From assembly GCA_028554755.1 (NCBI GenBank), contig JAPTOF010000011.1, positions 2,508,501 through 2,572,500 on the forward strand: DNA of 64,000 nucleotides. The letters run 5' to 3'. This document shows, in pieces, positions 46,007 through 57,720 of this stretch. The stretch's first letter is position 1; each line of letters opens with the position of its first letter. The position numbers and the translations under genes were made by a program. This DNA is from Cordia subcordata. Taxonomy: Eukaryota > Streptophyta > Magnoliopsida > Boraginales > Cordiaceae. Under the pieces are notes generated by a model. It saw only the letters and a list, made by a program, of their open reading frames with translations, did not search any database and was not told where the DNA came from.

Positions 46007-46043
46007 CTTGCTTGAGGACAAGCAAGGAGAAGGTTTGGGGTGT
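46007..46043 (+). promoter_or_regulatory. Second polypurine/hairpin module at the 3' LTR
   Basis: Hairpin CTTGCTTGAGGACAAGCAAG (46007-46026) is followed by GAGAAGGTTTGGGGTGT, ending exactly at the LTR start. This is the expected place of the polypurine tract that primes plus-strand synthesis. Confidence 0.75.
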
Positions 46044-47829
46044 TGATGAGTTGTGATCCGTGTGTGTTTGCATTGCCATTTACTTATATTTTAGAGGTGT
46101 TGAATGCTTATAATGATGCACTAGTGTAGTACTCTTGATAGGAATTGGCTTAATCGTAAACAACTATGCATAGTGAGTTTAAGAGATAAAATGCTACACT
46201 AATAGCTTATTTTCAATGATTTAGGTGACTTTGGGTTAAGATAAAAATTGAATAATGAAAGGTGATGAAGATAGGACATGCACGGGTCTAAGGGAGAAGA
46301 CTAAAGGCTGAAATGACGAAAAAATTGGATGAAGGAAGTCAGCCGGACGCTAAGGAAGAATAGCCGGTCGACCGACTAGGTCAACCGGCCACTCCAGAGA
46401 ACTTCGTCGAAAAGCCGGACGACCCCCCTTCAAGAGGTCGACCGGCCACTCTAGAGAGCCCTTGAAGAAAGCCGGTCGAGTACTCCAGAGACCGGTCGAC
46501 CTAGCCGGTCGACCGGCTATGCGCGAATTTATAAATAAAGCCCGATGCGGAGCAGAAAACAGAGAGAGTTTTTACACACACTTCACACCTATTCTCACAC
46601 ACACTTAACCCTATTCCCTAGCCGCCTCACACACCCTTTTCATATACTTTTCATGAAGAACCAAGCTTCGTTGGAGGATTCAAACGCTTTGGAATCGAGA
46701 TTGTTTACAAGTCGTGTTCTTAATTCGCTAGGATGATAGGGGAGTTTCGTTATATCTCTTTCATTCTATTTTCTATTATGTCTGAGTAGGCTTGTATAGG
46801 GTGATTAAACTTATGTAATGGGTTAATTTTATACTCTTATGATATGGGATATGATGGCTGAATATATATATATATATATATATTTTTTGATTTGTTTTGT
46901 TTAATTGGGTGTTCTTTCATTCATGTCTATGTGTTTGATAAATTACCTAGATGAGTACATATATATTAATTGAAGTTTGTTTGTTACTAAACACATCTAA
47001 TCCATGTTGTACTCATGTTTATGTGTTTATACATGGATGTTATGAAGTGGGTAGTGCTTTTATTCATGTCTATATGTGTATTTGCATGCCTAGTAACAAG
47101 CATAATTTCAATATCACATGTGTATGAATGTTAGTCAAATCCTGATGTAGTGATCTTAGAATGACGGAGTATAATTTAGGGCTAATCTAGGTCGAGTTTC
47201 CTTTGGCTTTAAATCCAGCCAATAGGTTTCAGGATAGATTTAGTCGACCTTAGCAACACTAGGTCTTGGCTTTAAACCCAGCCAACGGTTTAGGTACTAG
47301 GGTAGGTTTATTCTAATCCACCTAGGAAGTTAGTTAGTCCCTCTTAAGGCCCTAGGTCATAAGGACCACGCCGTAGCTCTAGGAGACGTCGCCTAGGGAC
47401 GGACCCGCACTGAGTCCTAGGGGGAAATCAGGACACTAACTAACAACCTAGTTAAGAGCACTTTTGATAGTTAGCCATCATCCCTTAATCCCATAGCATT
47501 TGAGCATGGAGTTACCCATTCATAAGTCCAAGTCACCCTAATCCCTTTCCAATTGTTAGTTTCTTCTTAATCAACCTGCGTCTCTTTTTGTTTTTATTCA
47601 TAGTTTAGTTTTCTTTCATTTACTTAGAGATCCCGACAATCCAAACCTTCACAAGAAAAAGTACACTTAGTTTAGATCTTTCTTTTTAGCTCTTTTAGGA
47701 CACCAAGCATAGGATACATTCACGATATTCACGCCTCCCTGTGGTTCGACACCCGCACTCGTAAACACTGTATGGCATGATCCGTACGCTTGCGGGTCTT
47801 TTAAAACTTGCATTCGTAAGAAGACACCA
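46044..47829 (+). repeat. A+ 3' LTR, family A
   Basis: 1786 bp. It starts TGATGAGTTGTG directly after the polypurine tract and ends ...AAGACACCA. A perfect GCCGGTCGACCGGC palindrome (46504-46517) lies just before TATAAATA (46530-46537). A (TA)n run is at 46862-46883. Leader hairpins lie near 47208 and 47268. It is nearly identical to the minus-strand LTR at 51475-53244. Confidence 0.92.
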
Positions 47830-47842
47830 AGTTTTTGGCTGT
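47830..47842 (+). other. 13-bp bridge between two LTRs
   Basis: AGTTTTTGGCTGT. The first ten bases are the start of the primer-site region that follows an LTR. The last three equal the end of the polypurine tract that precedes one. An internal region has been reduced to its two extreme ends. Confidence 0.7.
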
Positions 47843-49046
47843 TGATGAGTTGTGATCTGGTGTGTGTTTGCATTGCCATTTACTTATATTTTAGAGGTGT
47901 TGAATGCTTATAATGATGCACTAGTGTAGTACTCTTGATAGGAATTGGCTTAAGCGTAAACAACTATGCATAGTGAGTTTAAGAGATAAAATGCTACACT
48001 AATAGCTTATTTTCAATGATTCAGGTGACTTTGGGTTAAGATAAAAATTGAACAATGAAAGGTGATGAAGATAGGACATGCACGGGTCTAAGGGAGAAGA
48101 CTAAAGGCCGAAATGACGAAAAAATTGGATGAAGGAAGTCAGCCGGACGACTTAGGCCCAAAGCCGGTCGACCGGCTGGGCCCCCGGCTGGACGCGTTGA
48201 AAGCTTTATTTAAGCCACTTTTCAGCCCTTTTAAGGGGAGGGACTTTTATTTCTTAAACCCTAATAAACCCTAACCTCGACCCACTACAAAAACCACCCT
48301 AAACCACCATCTAAACCCCACACCAAGCAAGGATTGAAGCAGCAAACAAAGAATTGAAGGATTTGTACGGATTTGGAAGCAAGAATTTAGGGAAGTTCTT
48401 CTTGTTCTTTCTCTATTTCTTGTAAATATGTTGCTAGATTAGGCTAGATTTAAGGTTGATTGTTATTGTATATTAGATTAGGGCGTTGAATAATGGATTT
48501 GTGTGGATATTTGGCTCTTAATACATATTTATTTACATAAATTTATGGCATGATTCAATATGTCTATGTATTGGAAATCAAGCATGTCTATGTGTTTGTT
48601 AAAATGCCTAAGTGAATATGCATGTGTTATTTGTGCTTCAAATGCTCTTATCTACTTATTTGGGTGATGTGATTGTGCGTAATCTCATGGCTTTGCTTAG
48701 TAGAGTAGGCTTTAGCTTTAAATCCAGCTAATAGGTTACATGCTTTGCTTAGTCGAGTTTAAGTGCTAGTCCTTGGCTTTAAATCCAGCCAAGCGGATAA
48801 GTTAACCTAGACTAGAGTATCTCTCATCCACGTTAGTGTTGGTTAATTGAGCCTTAATGTCACGTAGTGTTTAGATGCTAGTCCTTGGCTTTAAACCCAG
48901 CCAAGAGGATAAGTTCTACACACGAATTGTGTAGGCTAGGAGGGATTGGCCCTTAGCTTTAAATCCAGCTAATGGGTTAAACCACTAGTATTGGTTAGGA
49001 GAACCCCCGATCAACACAACGGCAATAGAAGTCTCGAGCCTTAGAT
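47843..49046 (+). repeat. Chimeric LTR: family A start joined to family B
   Basis: 47843-48149 is LTR-A (starting TGATGAGTTGTG) up to its GCCGGACGAC word. From there it is LTR-B, matching 17874-18755 of the reference solo LTR, through promoter palindrome, TATA-like box, leader and four hairpins. It stops at 49046 within the leader, where an inverted LTR-B begins. The switch is at a 10-bp word shared by both families at the same place in the promoter. Confidence 0.85.
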
Positions 49047-50727
49047 ATGTACTGGGGTGCCTTAAACTAGCTACGTGCATGTGTGTACTTATTTTGAGAT
49101 GGAAGGGAACTCGGAAAAAAAAATAAACTAATCTATGGAGGAACTTAAGGGAGCCAAACTAAGGAAGGAGATACTAATAAAGAAGAAGGGGGACCTAGGG
49201 CGATTGCATTGCAACTAGACTTGGGCTATGAGAACGGATGAGGTCTATCTAAGGCTCGAGACTTCTATTGCCGTTGTGTTGATCGGGGGTTCTCCTAACC
49301 AATACTAGTGGTTTAACCCATTAGCTGGATTTAAAGCTAAGGGCCAATCCCTCCTAGCCTACGCAATTCGTGTGTAGAACTTATCCTCTTGGCTGAGTTT
49401 ATAGCCAAGGACTAGCATCTAAACACTACGTGACATTAAGGCTCAATTAACCAACACTAACGTGGATGAGGGATACTCTAGTCTAGGTTAACTTATCCGC
49501 TTGGCTGGATTTAAAGCCAAGGACTAGCACCTAAACTCGACTAAGCAAAGCATGTAACCTATTAGCTGGATTTAAAGCTAAAGCCTACTCTACTAAGCAA
49601 AGCCATGAGATTACGCACAATCACATCACCCAAATAAGTAGATAAGAGCATTTGAAGCACAAATAACACATGCATATTCACTTAGGCATTTTAACAAACA
49701 CCTAGGCATGCTTGATTTCCAATACATAGACATATTGAATCATGCCATAAATTTATGTAAATAAATATGTATTAAGAGCCAAATATCTACACAAATCCAT
49801 TATTCCACGCCCTAATCTAATATACAATAACAATCAACCCTAAATCTAGCCTAATCTAGCAACATATTTACAAGAAATAGAGAAAGAACAAGAAGAACTT
49901 CCCTAAATTCTTGCTTCCAAATCCGTACAAATCCTTCAATTCTTTGTTTGTTGCTTCAATCCTTGCTTGGTGTGGGGTTTAGATAGTGGTTTAGGGTGGT
50001 TTGTGTAGTGGGTCGAGGTTAGGGTTTAAGAAATAAAAGTTCCTCCCCTCAAAGGGGCTGAAAAGTGGCTTAAATAAAGCTTTCAACGCGTCCAGCCGGG
50101 GGCCCAGCCAGTCGATCGGCTTTGGGCCTAAGTCGTCCGGCCAAAATTGGCCCAGGTTCTGATCTGGCCAGTCGACCTAGCCGGTCGACCGGCTTTGTCG
50201 TCCGGCCTATACAGAGGCTAACCGATCTTGATAGTAAAATGGTCATATCTTGCTCGTTTTAGCTCCGATTCGCGCACCGTTTTTTTCTATGGCTTTGTAT
50301 CGTCGTGGGGGATCTCCCAAGCCATATTTTGCACCCTAAAATGTATCCAAAATTTGTCCATGTCCTTTTTAGGTTGCAAGATCCGAATTTGGCTCACGTT
50401 GCGCTCAGTTTCGCCTCGGTCGCTCCTTCTTTCTTCCGGCCATTTCCAAAAGCTCTTTTCTTCATTCCTTTGCATCCAAAACACCCTTGGCTTTGTTCCA
50501 CACTTCAATCACCCTCAGTTAAGCTCCAATTATCTTCCCAAATCACACCTTAAACAAGCAAGAAACGTACATTAGTGTAGCATTTAAGTCCTAAGTTCAA
50601 CTATGAACGTAGACCCTAATATGCATGAGTATGACCTAAATGTTAAACTAATACATCAAATGAAGCTCAAAACACCTCAAAACAAGTATATAATTGCAAA
50701 ATATAAACACACAAAGCAGACACATCA
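49047..50727 (-). repeat. LTR family B, minus, lacking its last ~110 bp
   Basis: In element orientation it starts TGATGTGTCTG next to a polypurine tract at 50728, as a 3' LTR should. It runs to the AAGGCACCCCAGTACA word, where it is cut by the inversion point at 49046/49047. The stretch 49252-50117 is inverted relative to 48151-49043 and nearly identical to it. Confidence 0.87.
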
Positions 50728-51474
50728 ACACCCCCAAACCTTCCCCTTGCTTGTCCTCAAGCAAGCCTAAATGAAGTCTATCCTTATGCTTTTCAACGAG
50801 TTGCCAATTGCATTGACTTGCTATCTTTTCGCATCCAAGGGGTACAAGGGGTCATTCTTTTCATGTAAGGGCTTCCCTAGTCTTTTTTGGATCCCCTCTT
50901 TGATCACAAGGGGTCTCACACCTCTTGGGAATGTCATCAAGTAGCTAGAACCACCACAAACTTAGGATTCGAACTCACGCACTCGGGATGTTGATACTTC
51001 GTGCTCTATCAACTAACATGGCCTCCCAATATGCACTTAACCCCAAAGATACAAGAAAGAGAAGATACATCACAATGGCTCACATTGACATAAGAGCCTT
51101 ATTCATAACACATAAAAATAAACAGAAGAGATACTTGTGTCAAATTGACATTTTGTCACTTGACACTTATTCAACATACTTCACTTTTCAATCTTTTTGT
51201 TCCCTTTGACTTTTCTCTTTTTCTCATTTTTTTTTTCAATGCATAAATAGAACAAAAAGAAAAGAAAAAGAGGAGGTTAAGGCAAACTAAAAGAACCAAT
51301 CAAGGAATGGGCACTCATATCAACAACCCTTTAAACACTTTTTCCAACCAAGTTGTGGGGAAACTACAAGGTGCATTCTTAGAAATACTCACTCCCCACA
51401 GCTTTCAAAAAGGATTCTCTTCAAACTAAGTTAATCAAAACTTAAACTAGCCTAAATTAACTTAACTTAAAACT
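50728..51474 (-). other. Truncated 3' non-coding region of a minus element
   Basis: It starts with the polypurine/hairpin module (complement CTTGAGGACAAGCAAGGGGA, then a G-run) and continues with the shared 3' region to about 51420. It ends in a low-complexity TTAACTTAACTT stretch and AAACT, then LTR-A. The coding part of this element is gone. Confidence 0.65.
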
Positions 51475-53244
51475 TGGTGTCTTCTTACGAGTGCAAGTTT
51501 TAAAAGACCCGCAAGCGTACGGATCGTGCAATACAGTGTTTACGAGTGTGGGTGTCGAACCACAAGGAGGCGTGAATATCGTGAATGTATCCTATGCTTG
51601 GTGTCCTAAAAGAGCTAAAAAGAAAGATCTAAACTAAGTGTACTTTTTCTTGTGAAGGTTTGGATTGTCGGGAGCTCTAAGTAAATGAAAGAAAACTAAA
51701 CTATGAATAAAAACAAAAAGGGACGCAGGTTGATTAAGAAGAAACTAACAATTAGAAACGGATTAGGGTGACTTGGACTTATGAATGGGTAACTCCATAC
51801 TCAAATGCTATGGGATTAAGGGATGATGGCTAACTATCAAAAGTGCTCTTAACTAGGTTGTTAGTTAGTGTCCTGATTTCCCCCTAGGACTCGGTGCGGG
51901 TCCGTCCCTAGGTGACGTCTCCTAGGGCTACGGCGTGGTCCTTATGACTTAGGGCCTCAAAAGGGACTAACTTCCTAGGTGGCTTAGAATGAACCTACCC
52001 TAGTACCTAAACCGTTGGCTGGGTTTAAAGCCAAGACCTAGTGTTGCTAAGGTCGACTAAATCTATCCTGAAACCTATTGGCTGGATTTAAAGCCAAAGG
52101 AAACTCGACCTAGATTAGCCCTAAATTATACTCCGTCATTCTAAGATCACTACAGCAGGATCTGACTAACATTCATACATATGTGATATTGAAATTATGC
52201 TTGTTACTAGGCATGCAAATACGCATATAGACATGAATAAAAGCACTACCCACTTCATAACATCCATGTATAAACACATAGACATGAGTACAACATGAAT
52301 TAGATGTGTTTAGTAACAAAAAAACTTCAATTAATATATATGTACTCATCTAGGTATTTTATCAAACACATAGACATGAATGAAAGAACACCCAATTAAA
52401 CAAAACAAATCAAAACATATATATATATATATATATATATTCAGCCATCATATCCCATATCATAAGAGTATAAAATTAACCCATTACATAAGTTTAATCA
52501 CCCTATACAAGCCTACTTAGACATAATAGAAAATAGAATGAAAGAGATATAACGAAACTCCCCTTTCATCCTAGCGATTTTAGAACACAGCTTGTAAACA
52601 ATCTCGATTCCAAAGCGTTTGAATCCTCCAACGAAGCTTGGTTCTTCGTGAAAAGTATGTGAAAAGGGTGTGTGAGGCAGCTAGGGAATAGGGTTAAGTG
52701 TGTGTGAGAATAGGTGTGAAGTGTGTGTAAAAACTCCGTTTTCTGCTCCGCATCGGGCTTTATTTATAAATTCGCGCATAGCCGGTCGACCGACTATGCC
52801 GACCGGCCTCTGGAGTACTCGACTAGCTTTCTTCAAGGGCTCTCTGGAGTGGCCGGTCGACCGGCTCTTGAAGGGGGGTCGTCCGACTTTTCAACGAAGT
52901 TCTCTGGAGTGGCCAGTCGACCGGCTATTCTTCCTTAGTGTCCGGCTGACTTCCTTCATTCAATTTTTCGTCATTTTGGCCTTTAGTCTTTTCCCTTAGA
53001 CCCGTGCATGTCCTATCTTCATCACCTTTCATTGTTCAATTTTTATCTTAACCCAAAGTCACCTGAATCATTGAAAATAAGCTATTAGTGTAGCATTTTA
53101 TCTCTTAAACTCACTATGCATAGTTGTTTACACTTAAGCCAATTCCTATCAAGAGTACTACACTAGTGCATTATTATAAGCATTCAACACCTCTAAAATA
53201 TAAGTAAATGGCAATGCAAACACACACCAGATCACAACTCATCA
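51475..53244 (-). repeat. A- 3' LTR, family A
   Basis: 1770 bp on the minus strand, starting (complement) TGATGAGTTGTGATC and ending ...AAGACACCA. It is almost the same as 46044-47829. The first 300 bp share small variants with the chimeric LTR at 47843 rather than with 46044 (for example CTGGTGTG and ATTCAGG). It abuts the A- polypurine tract at 53245 and, on the other side, AAACT, which could be the end of a primer region. Confidence 0.9.
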
Positions 53245-54643
53245 ACACCCCCAAACCTTCTCCTTGCTTGTCCTCAAGCAAGCCTAATCTTAAATCTTAT
53301 TTCTAAAGCTGATACAATGGATTGCCTGAAGGACTGACTCGCTATCAGCATTAGTTTGAGAAACATGAAAGGGCATTCCTATTGTGAAGAGATCCCTAAG
53401 CCTCTTTGAATCTTCCCTCTACTCATAAGGGGTCTCGTTCCTCATGGGAATTTCCCAAGTAGCCAATCCAGCACAAGCCTAGGATTCTAACTCACGCACT
53501 CGAGATATTGGTATTTCGTGCTCCCTCAATTGACATGGTCTCCCTAACATGCACCAAGCCTCAAGGATAAAAAAGAGAGAATATGCAAACACAATGGCTT
53601 TTTATAAGCCTCATTCACATGCTTGCAAAGATGATAACTTATGCTAAGTTGACATTGTGTCACTTATGCACTTATTCACTAACTTTTAGGTGCTTTTGGC
53701 TTTTCCTCTTTTTTACTTCATTCATAGAATTTTGCACCTTTTTGCCTCTTTTTTTTTCAATCATTTTTTTTTCATTTTCATTGTATTGAATTCTCAAAAA
53801 GGAAGAAAAAGAAAGGCTTAAGCATATCAACAAGAACCAAACAAAGACAGGGCACTCACATCAATAACCCTTTTTCAACACTCTTTCCTACCAAGCTATG
53901 GGGTGGCTACAAGAGTTATTCTTTTAAGGTTCTCGCTCCCCACAACTTTTAAGGGCATCTCCTCCAAGACTTAGTTTTCAAACCACTCTATTTATTCCCC
54001 CACAATGTCTCTCATCTTAATAAATCAATAGAGTCAATCACAAAAGCCAACACAATGATCAACAAAGAAATAAATGACTCTATATGCATCAAAATTGAAA
54101 AATTTTCACCATTTAAACGCATGATGCAATCTACCCTAAGTAAAATATAACAAGAAAGAAAACTAAACTCCCACACCCCCAAACCTAAACTTTGCTTGTC
54201 CTCAAGCAAATAGAACAAAGCACAACAAAAACAAGCAAGTTATCATTACAAAACAAGTAAGGGTGGTGGGGATAGGGTGCAAACAGGGGAACAAGTGGAG
54301 AAAGGATAGATACAACTTTGCATTTTCTTCAAAGCTTTCCATGCCAACGTCATCTCACCATACTGCTAATCTGTGACTCACAATTCATAAAAACTCACAA
54401 AGAAAACAAGATTAGTAGCATTGCCTATGCATACTCGCATTGGCATGTGCAATAAGAAGCAGTGGTGTATCTTACGGGACAAAGGATTAGGATTCAACAC
54501 TTTAAGTTGGGTGCAAGAAAGATAAAAGAAAGAAAATAAAAAGAAACAAAAGTCAAACAAATGCAAGACTATAGAATTGAACCTAGGTTGCCTCCTAGTA
54601 GCGCTAACCACCAAGCCGTCACCGTGCAAATACCAGCTCATCT
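53245..54643 (-). other. A- 3' non-coding region
   Basis: Near-identical inverted counterpart of 44645-46043, with polypurine modules at 53245-53281 and about 54172-54213. There is no ORF with recognisable function. Confidence 0.75.
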
Positions 54644-55909
54644 TCAACTTCCATCTGCGGGATCCTGAAGCTTTAAAACCTCCACACGAGCCATGCTCGG
54701 ATCATAGGCGTGCTTCAGGCGTTGCCCATTTACCGTCAACTCTCGGCCATCCTTTAAGTCTTTAATCTTGACTGCTCCTGAAGGATAGGCAATCATCATC
54801 TCATATGGACCATCCCATCTCGTCTTAAGCTTACCTGGAAAAAGCTTCAGTCGTGAGTTAAACAACCAAACTTTATCAAGAGGAGAGAATGATTTCTTAA
54901 TAATGTGTTTATCATGGATTCTCTTCATCCTATCCTTATAAAGTTTAGCATTCTCATATGCCTCGAATCTAAGCTCTTCCAGTTCTGCTAGGTCTAGCCT
55001 CCTTTTCTCACCCGCTTTTGCCAAGTCAAAATTTAAGGCTTTGATTGCCCAATACGCTCTATGCTCAAGTTCAACCGGTAAGTGACAAGCTTTACCAAAT
55101 ACCAATCTATACGGAGACATACCAATAGGAGTCTTAAAGGCGGTACGGTAGGCCCACAAAGCATCATTTAATCTAATAGACCAATCTTTTCTATCAGGCC
55201 TAACCGTTTTCTCTAGAATGTGTTTGATCTCTCTATTGGACACCTCTACTTGTCCACTCGTCTGCGGGTGATAAGGAGTGGCTACTTTATGGGTGACTGA
55301 ATATTTCCTCAACAAGGCCTTTAAAGTCCTATGGCGAAAATGCAAACCCCCATCACTAATTAAGACTCTAGGGACTCTAAATCTAGAGAAAATGTTCTCT
55401 TTAATAAACTTAACCACTACCCTATGGTCATTAGTGCGTGTAGGAATAGCCTCAACCCATTTGGATACATAATCAACGGCCACTAAAATGTATTGACATA
55501 TAAAGGAAGATGGAAATGGACCTATGAAGTCTATACCCCAAACATCGAACAACTCACAAGGAAGAATAGGGGATAAAGGCATCATGTTTCTCCTAGAGAT
55601 GGACCCGGATTGTTGACATCTAAAACACTTTTTGCAATATTCCTGGGCATCCCTAAAGAGAGTAGGCCAAAATAATCCACTTTGCAAGACCTTTGCAGCA
55701 GTCTTCTTCCCACAAAAATGACCCCCACACCCCTCATCATGACACATGCTTAACACGCTTTCAAACTCCTCCTCAGGCACACACCGGCGAATCATTTGAT
55801 CCGCACACACTTTAAAAAGATAGGGGTCCTCCCAAAAGAAATGCCTAACTTGTGCTAGGAACCTATCTTTTCTCTTTTCTCCCAATGAGACGGAAAACGC
55901 CCGTGGCAA
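54644..55909 (-). CDS. A- integrase with full C-terminal domain (open frame)
   Basis: 421 codons, the least damaged coding unit here. It begins within the RNase H-integrase linker; the listed first residues come from a shifted frame, so the natural N-terminal part is upstream. It contains the zinc region ([10 protein letters not shown] ... [11 protein letters not shown]) and core motifs [19 protein letters not shown] and [13 protein letters not shown], the three acidic residues with the usual D-35-E spacing. A C-terminal domain follows with [21 protein letters not shown] and an [12 protein letters not shown] stretch, ending at a normal stop. The positions that carry stops in A+ (44177, 44456) are coding here. 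It sits in a truncated element without gag, so activity in its own context is unlikely. Confidence 0.9.
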   Translation of the reverse strand: MPRAFSVSLGEKRKDRFLAQVRHFFWEDPYLFKVCADQMIRRCVPEEEFESVLSMCHDEGCGGHFCGKKTAAKVLQSGLFWPTLFRDAQEYCKKCFRCQQSGSISRRNMMPLSPILPCELFDVWGIDFIGPFPSSFICQYILVAVDYVSKWVEAIPTRTNDHRVVVKFIKENIFSRFRVPRVLISDGGLHFRHRTLKALLRKYSVTHKVATPYHPQTSGQVEVSNREIKHILEKTVRPDRKDWSIRLNDALWAYRTAFKTPIGMSPYRLVFGKACHLPVELEHRAYWAIKALNFDLAKAGEKRRLDLAELEELRFEAYENAKLYKDRMKRIHDKHIIKKSFSPLDKVWLFNSRLKLFPGKLKTRWDGPYEMMIAYPSGAVKIKDLKDGRELTVNGQRLKHAYDPSMARVEVLKLQDPADGS

Positions 55910-56638
55910 GATAATTAACTATATGAGCGAACCAAGGTGTGTGATGAGAAATAGCAAATAATTGCTCATCATGGAATGAATCATGAAAAGGAGATGTATC
56001 ACTAGAAGACTCGCTAACAAGACGGGAAAGATGATCCGCAACTCAATTCAATCTACATTTCTTATCCCTAATTTCTAAGTCAAACTCTAGAAGGAGGAGC
56101 ATCCACCTAATCAAGCGGGCTTAGATTCTTTCTTAGACAACAAATACTTCAATGCCGCATGATCGGTGTAGACAATTACTCTGGATCCTAGGATGTATGA
56201 CCTAAACTTGTCGAGAGAAGACTATCGCTAGAAGCTCTTTTTCCGTAGTAGTGTAATTCTTTTGTGCTTCATCAAGAGTCTTGCTAGCATAGTATACAAC
56301 ATGGGGCAACTTATCATTCCTTTGACCTAAAACAGCTCCTATTGCATAATCGGATGCATCACACATAACGTCAAATGAGAGACTGTAGTCAGGTGGTTGG
56401 ATAATCGGGGATGTAGACAATAAGGATTTAAGCCTGTTGAAAGCTCTAACACATTCATCACAAAGTCAAAAGGAACATCTTGTGCTAGGAGCCTAGACAA
56501 AGGGCGTGCAATGTGACTAAAATCCTTAATGAATCTTCGATAAAATCCTGCATGTCCCAGAAAGATCTAACATCCTTAACACACTTAGGACAAGCAACTT
56601 TTCAATTAATTCAACCTTAGTGGTCGACTTGAATTCCA
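55910..56638 (-). pseudogene. A- RNase H, frameshifted
   Basis: The stretch encodes [39 protein letters not shown] and a shifted ADHLSR region, in at least three frames. A deletion near 56206-56215 breaks LAIVFS, and further shifts occur near 56460 and 55905. The order RT-RNase H-integrase matches A+. Confidence 0.82.
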
Positions 56639-57710
56639 TTAGATGAGACAACATGACCCAAAGACTATCCCTCGTTGCACCATGAAGTGGGATTTCTCCC
56701 AACTTAACACTAAATTCTTCTCCACACATCGGTCTAAGACTAAAGAGAGATGATTCAAGCACTCATCAAAGCTATCTCCAAAGACTGAGAAATCATCCAT
56801 AAAAATCTCTAAGTGTCTCTCAATCATATCGCTAAAAATGGCCATCATGCATCTCTGAAAAGTCGCTGGGGCATTACAAAGACCGAAGGGCATTCTCCTA
56901 TAAGCAAAAGTGCCATAGGGACAAGTAATGGTGGTCTTTTCCTGGTCCTCGGGAAACACAGGGATCTGGTTATATCCCGAATAGCCATCTAGAAAACAAT
57001 AGTAGCTGTGCCCAGCTACTCTATCTAAAATCTGGTCTAGAAAAGGCAATAGGAAATGATCCTTCCTAGTTTTGGAGTTGAGCTTCCTATAATCAATACA
57101 AATCCTCCATCCCGTAGGAGTACGTGTAGCGATAAGGTCTCCTCTCTCATTCTCAACAACTGTGATCCCGGACTTCTTATGGACAACTTGGACTGGGCTA
57201 ACCCACTCACTATCAGAGATCGGATAAACAATGCCTACATCCAAAAGCTTAATGATCTCCTTCTTAACTACTTCGCTCATGTGTGGGTTTAGCCTCCTTT
57301 GCATCTCCCTAGAAGGAATGGCTCCATCTTCAAGGTGAATACGATGCATACAAATAGAGAGGTCTATACCTCGTAAATCATCAATCTTCCACCCTATTAA
57401 CTTCCTATGTTTCCTAAGGACCTCCAAGAGACGCTTCTCATTCTCACTTGAAAGATCGGAAGCTATGATAACCGAAAGAGTCTCACTAGAGCCTAGGAAT
57501 GCATACTTCAGATGATCCGGAAGGGGTTTGAGCTCTAAAGAAAGGCTGGGCTCAACCAAGGGGGACTTAACCTCAGCATCATCAATGCGTTAATCACTAG
57601 AAATGGGAGTAGAAGAATTAACCTTGAGTGACTTATTAATCAAACAGCTCTCAATTAAGGAAGTAGAAGCTACACATTTCTTTTCTAAGGTCTCCAAATC
57701 AAAGCTAGAA
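56639..57710 (-). pseudogene. A- reverse transcriptase and pre-RT region, 5' truncated
   Basis: The open frame 57559-56639 holds the pre-RT segment absent from A+ (PLPDHLKYAFLGSSETL ... RKHRKLIGWKIDDLRGI). The RT follows, with [51 protein letters not shown] and catalytic [17 protein letters not shown] frame change near 56645 truncates it. Upstream, a stop at 57589-57591 precedes a short remnant of the protease-RT linker. The homology ends at 57710 at the position equal to A+ 41741, so gag and protease are absent. Confidence 0.87.
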
Positions 57711-57720
57711 TCCTTAAAAG
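57711..57720. other. Filler at the A- / N- junction
   Basis: Ten bases TCCTTAAAAG fit neither the A body on the left nor LTR-B on the right. Small filler of this kind is typical of end-joining after a double break. Confidence 0.5.

Larger units (their letters stand above)
44645..46043 (+). other. A+ 3' non-coding region
   Basis: About 1.4 kb between integrase end and LTR. It opens with a conserved word TTAGCGCTATTAGGAGGC (about 44684-44701). It carries two hairpin-plus-polypurine modules, at 45077-45117 and 46007-46043. It has no ORF above about 110 codons and none with membrane segments and a signal peptide, so there is no env-like gene such as some Athila elements have. A homologous region is found in A-, N and Ec. 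Confidence 0.7.

Noticed and set aside
44645..46043. An env-like gene downstream of integrase, as some Athila elements have
   Set aside because: No long frame, signal peptide or membrane segment on the plus strand; the region is a conserved non-coding 3' part.
46862..46883. (TA)n tract as an origin or matrix-attachment signal
   Set aside because: A simple microsatellite within LTR-A, with an inverted counterpart at about 52417-52440; no further signal.
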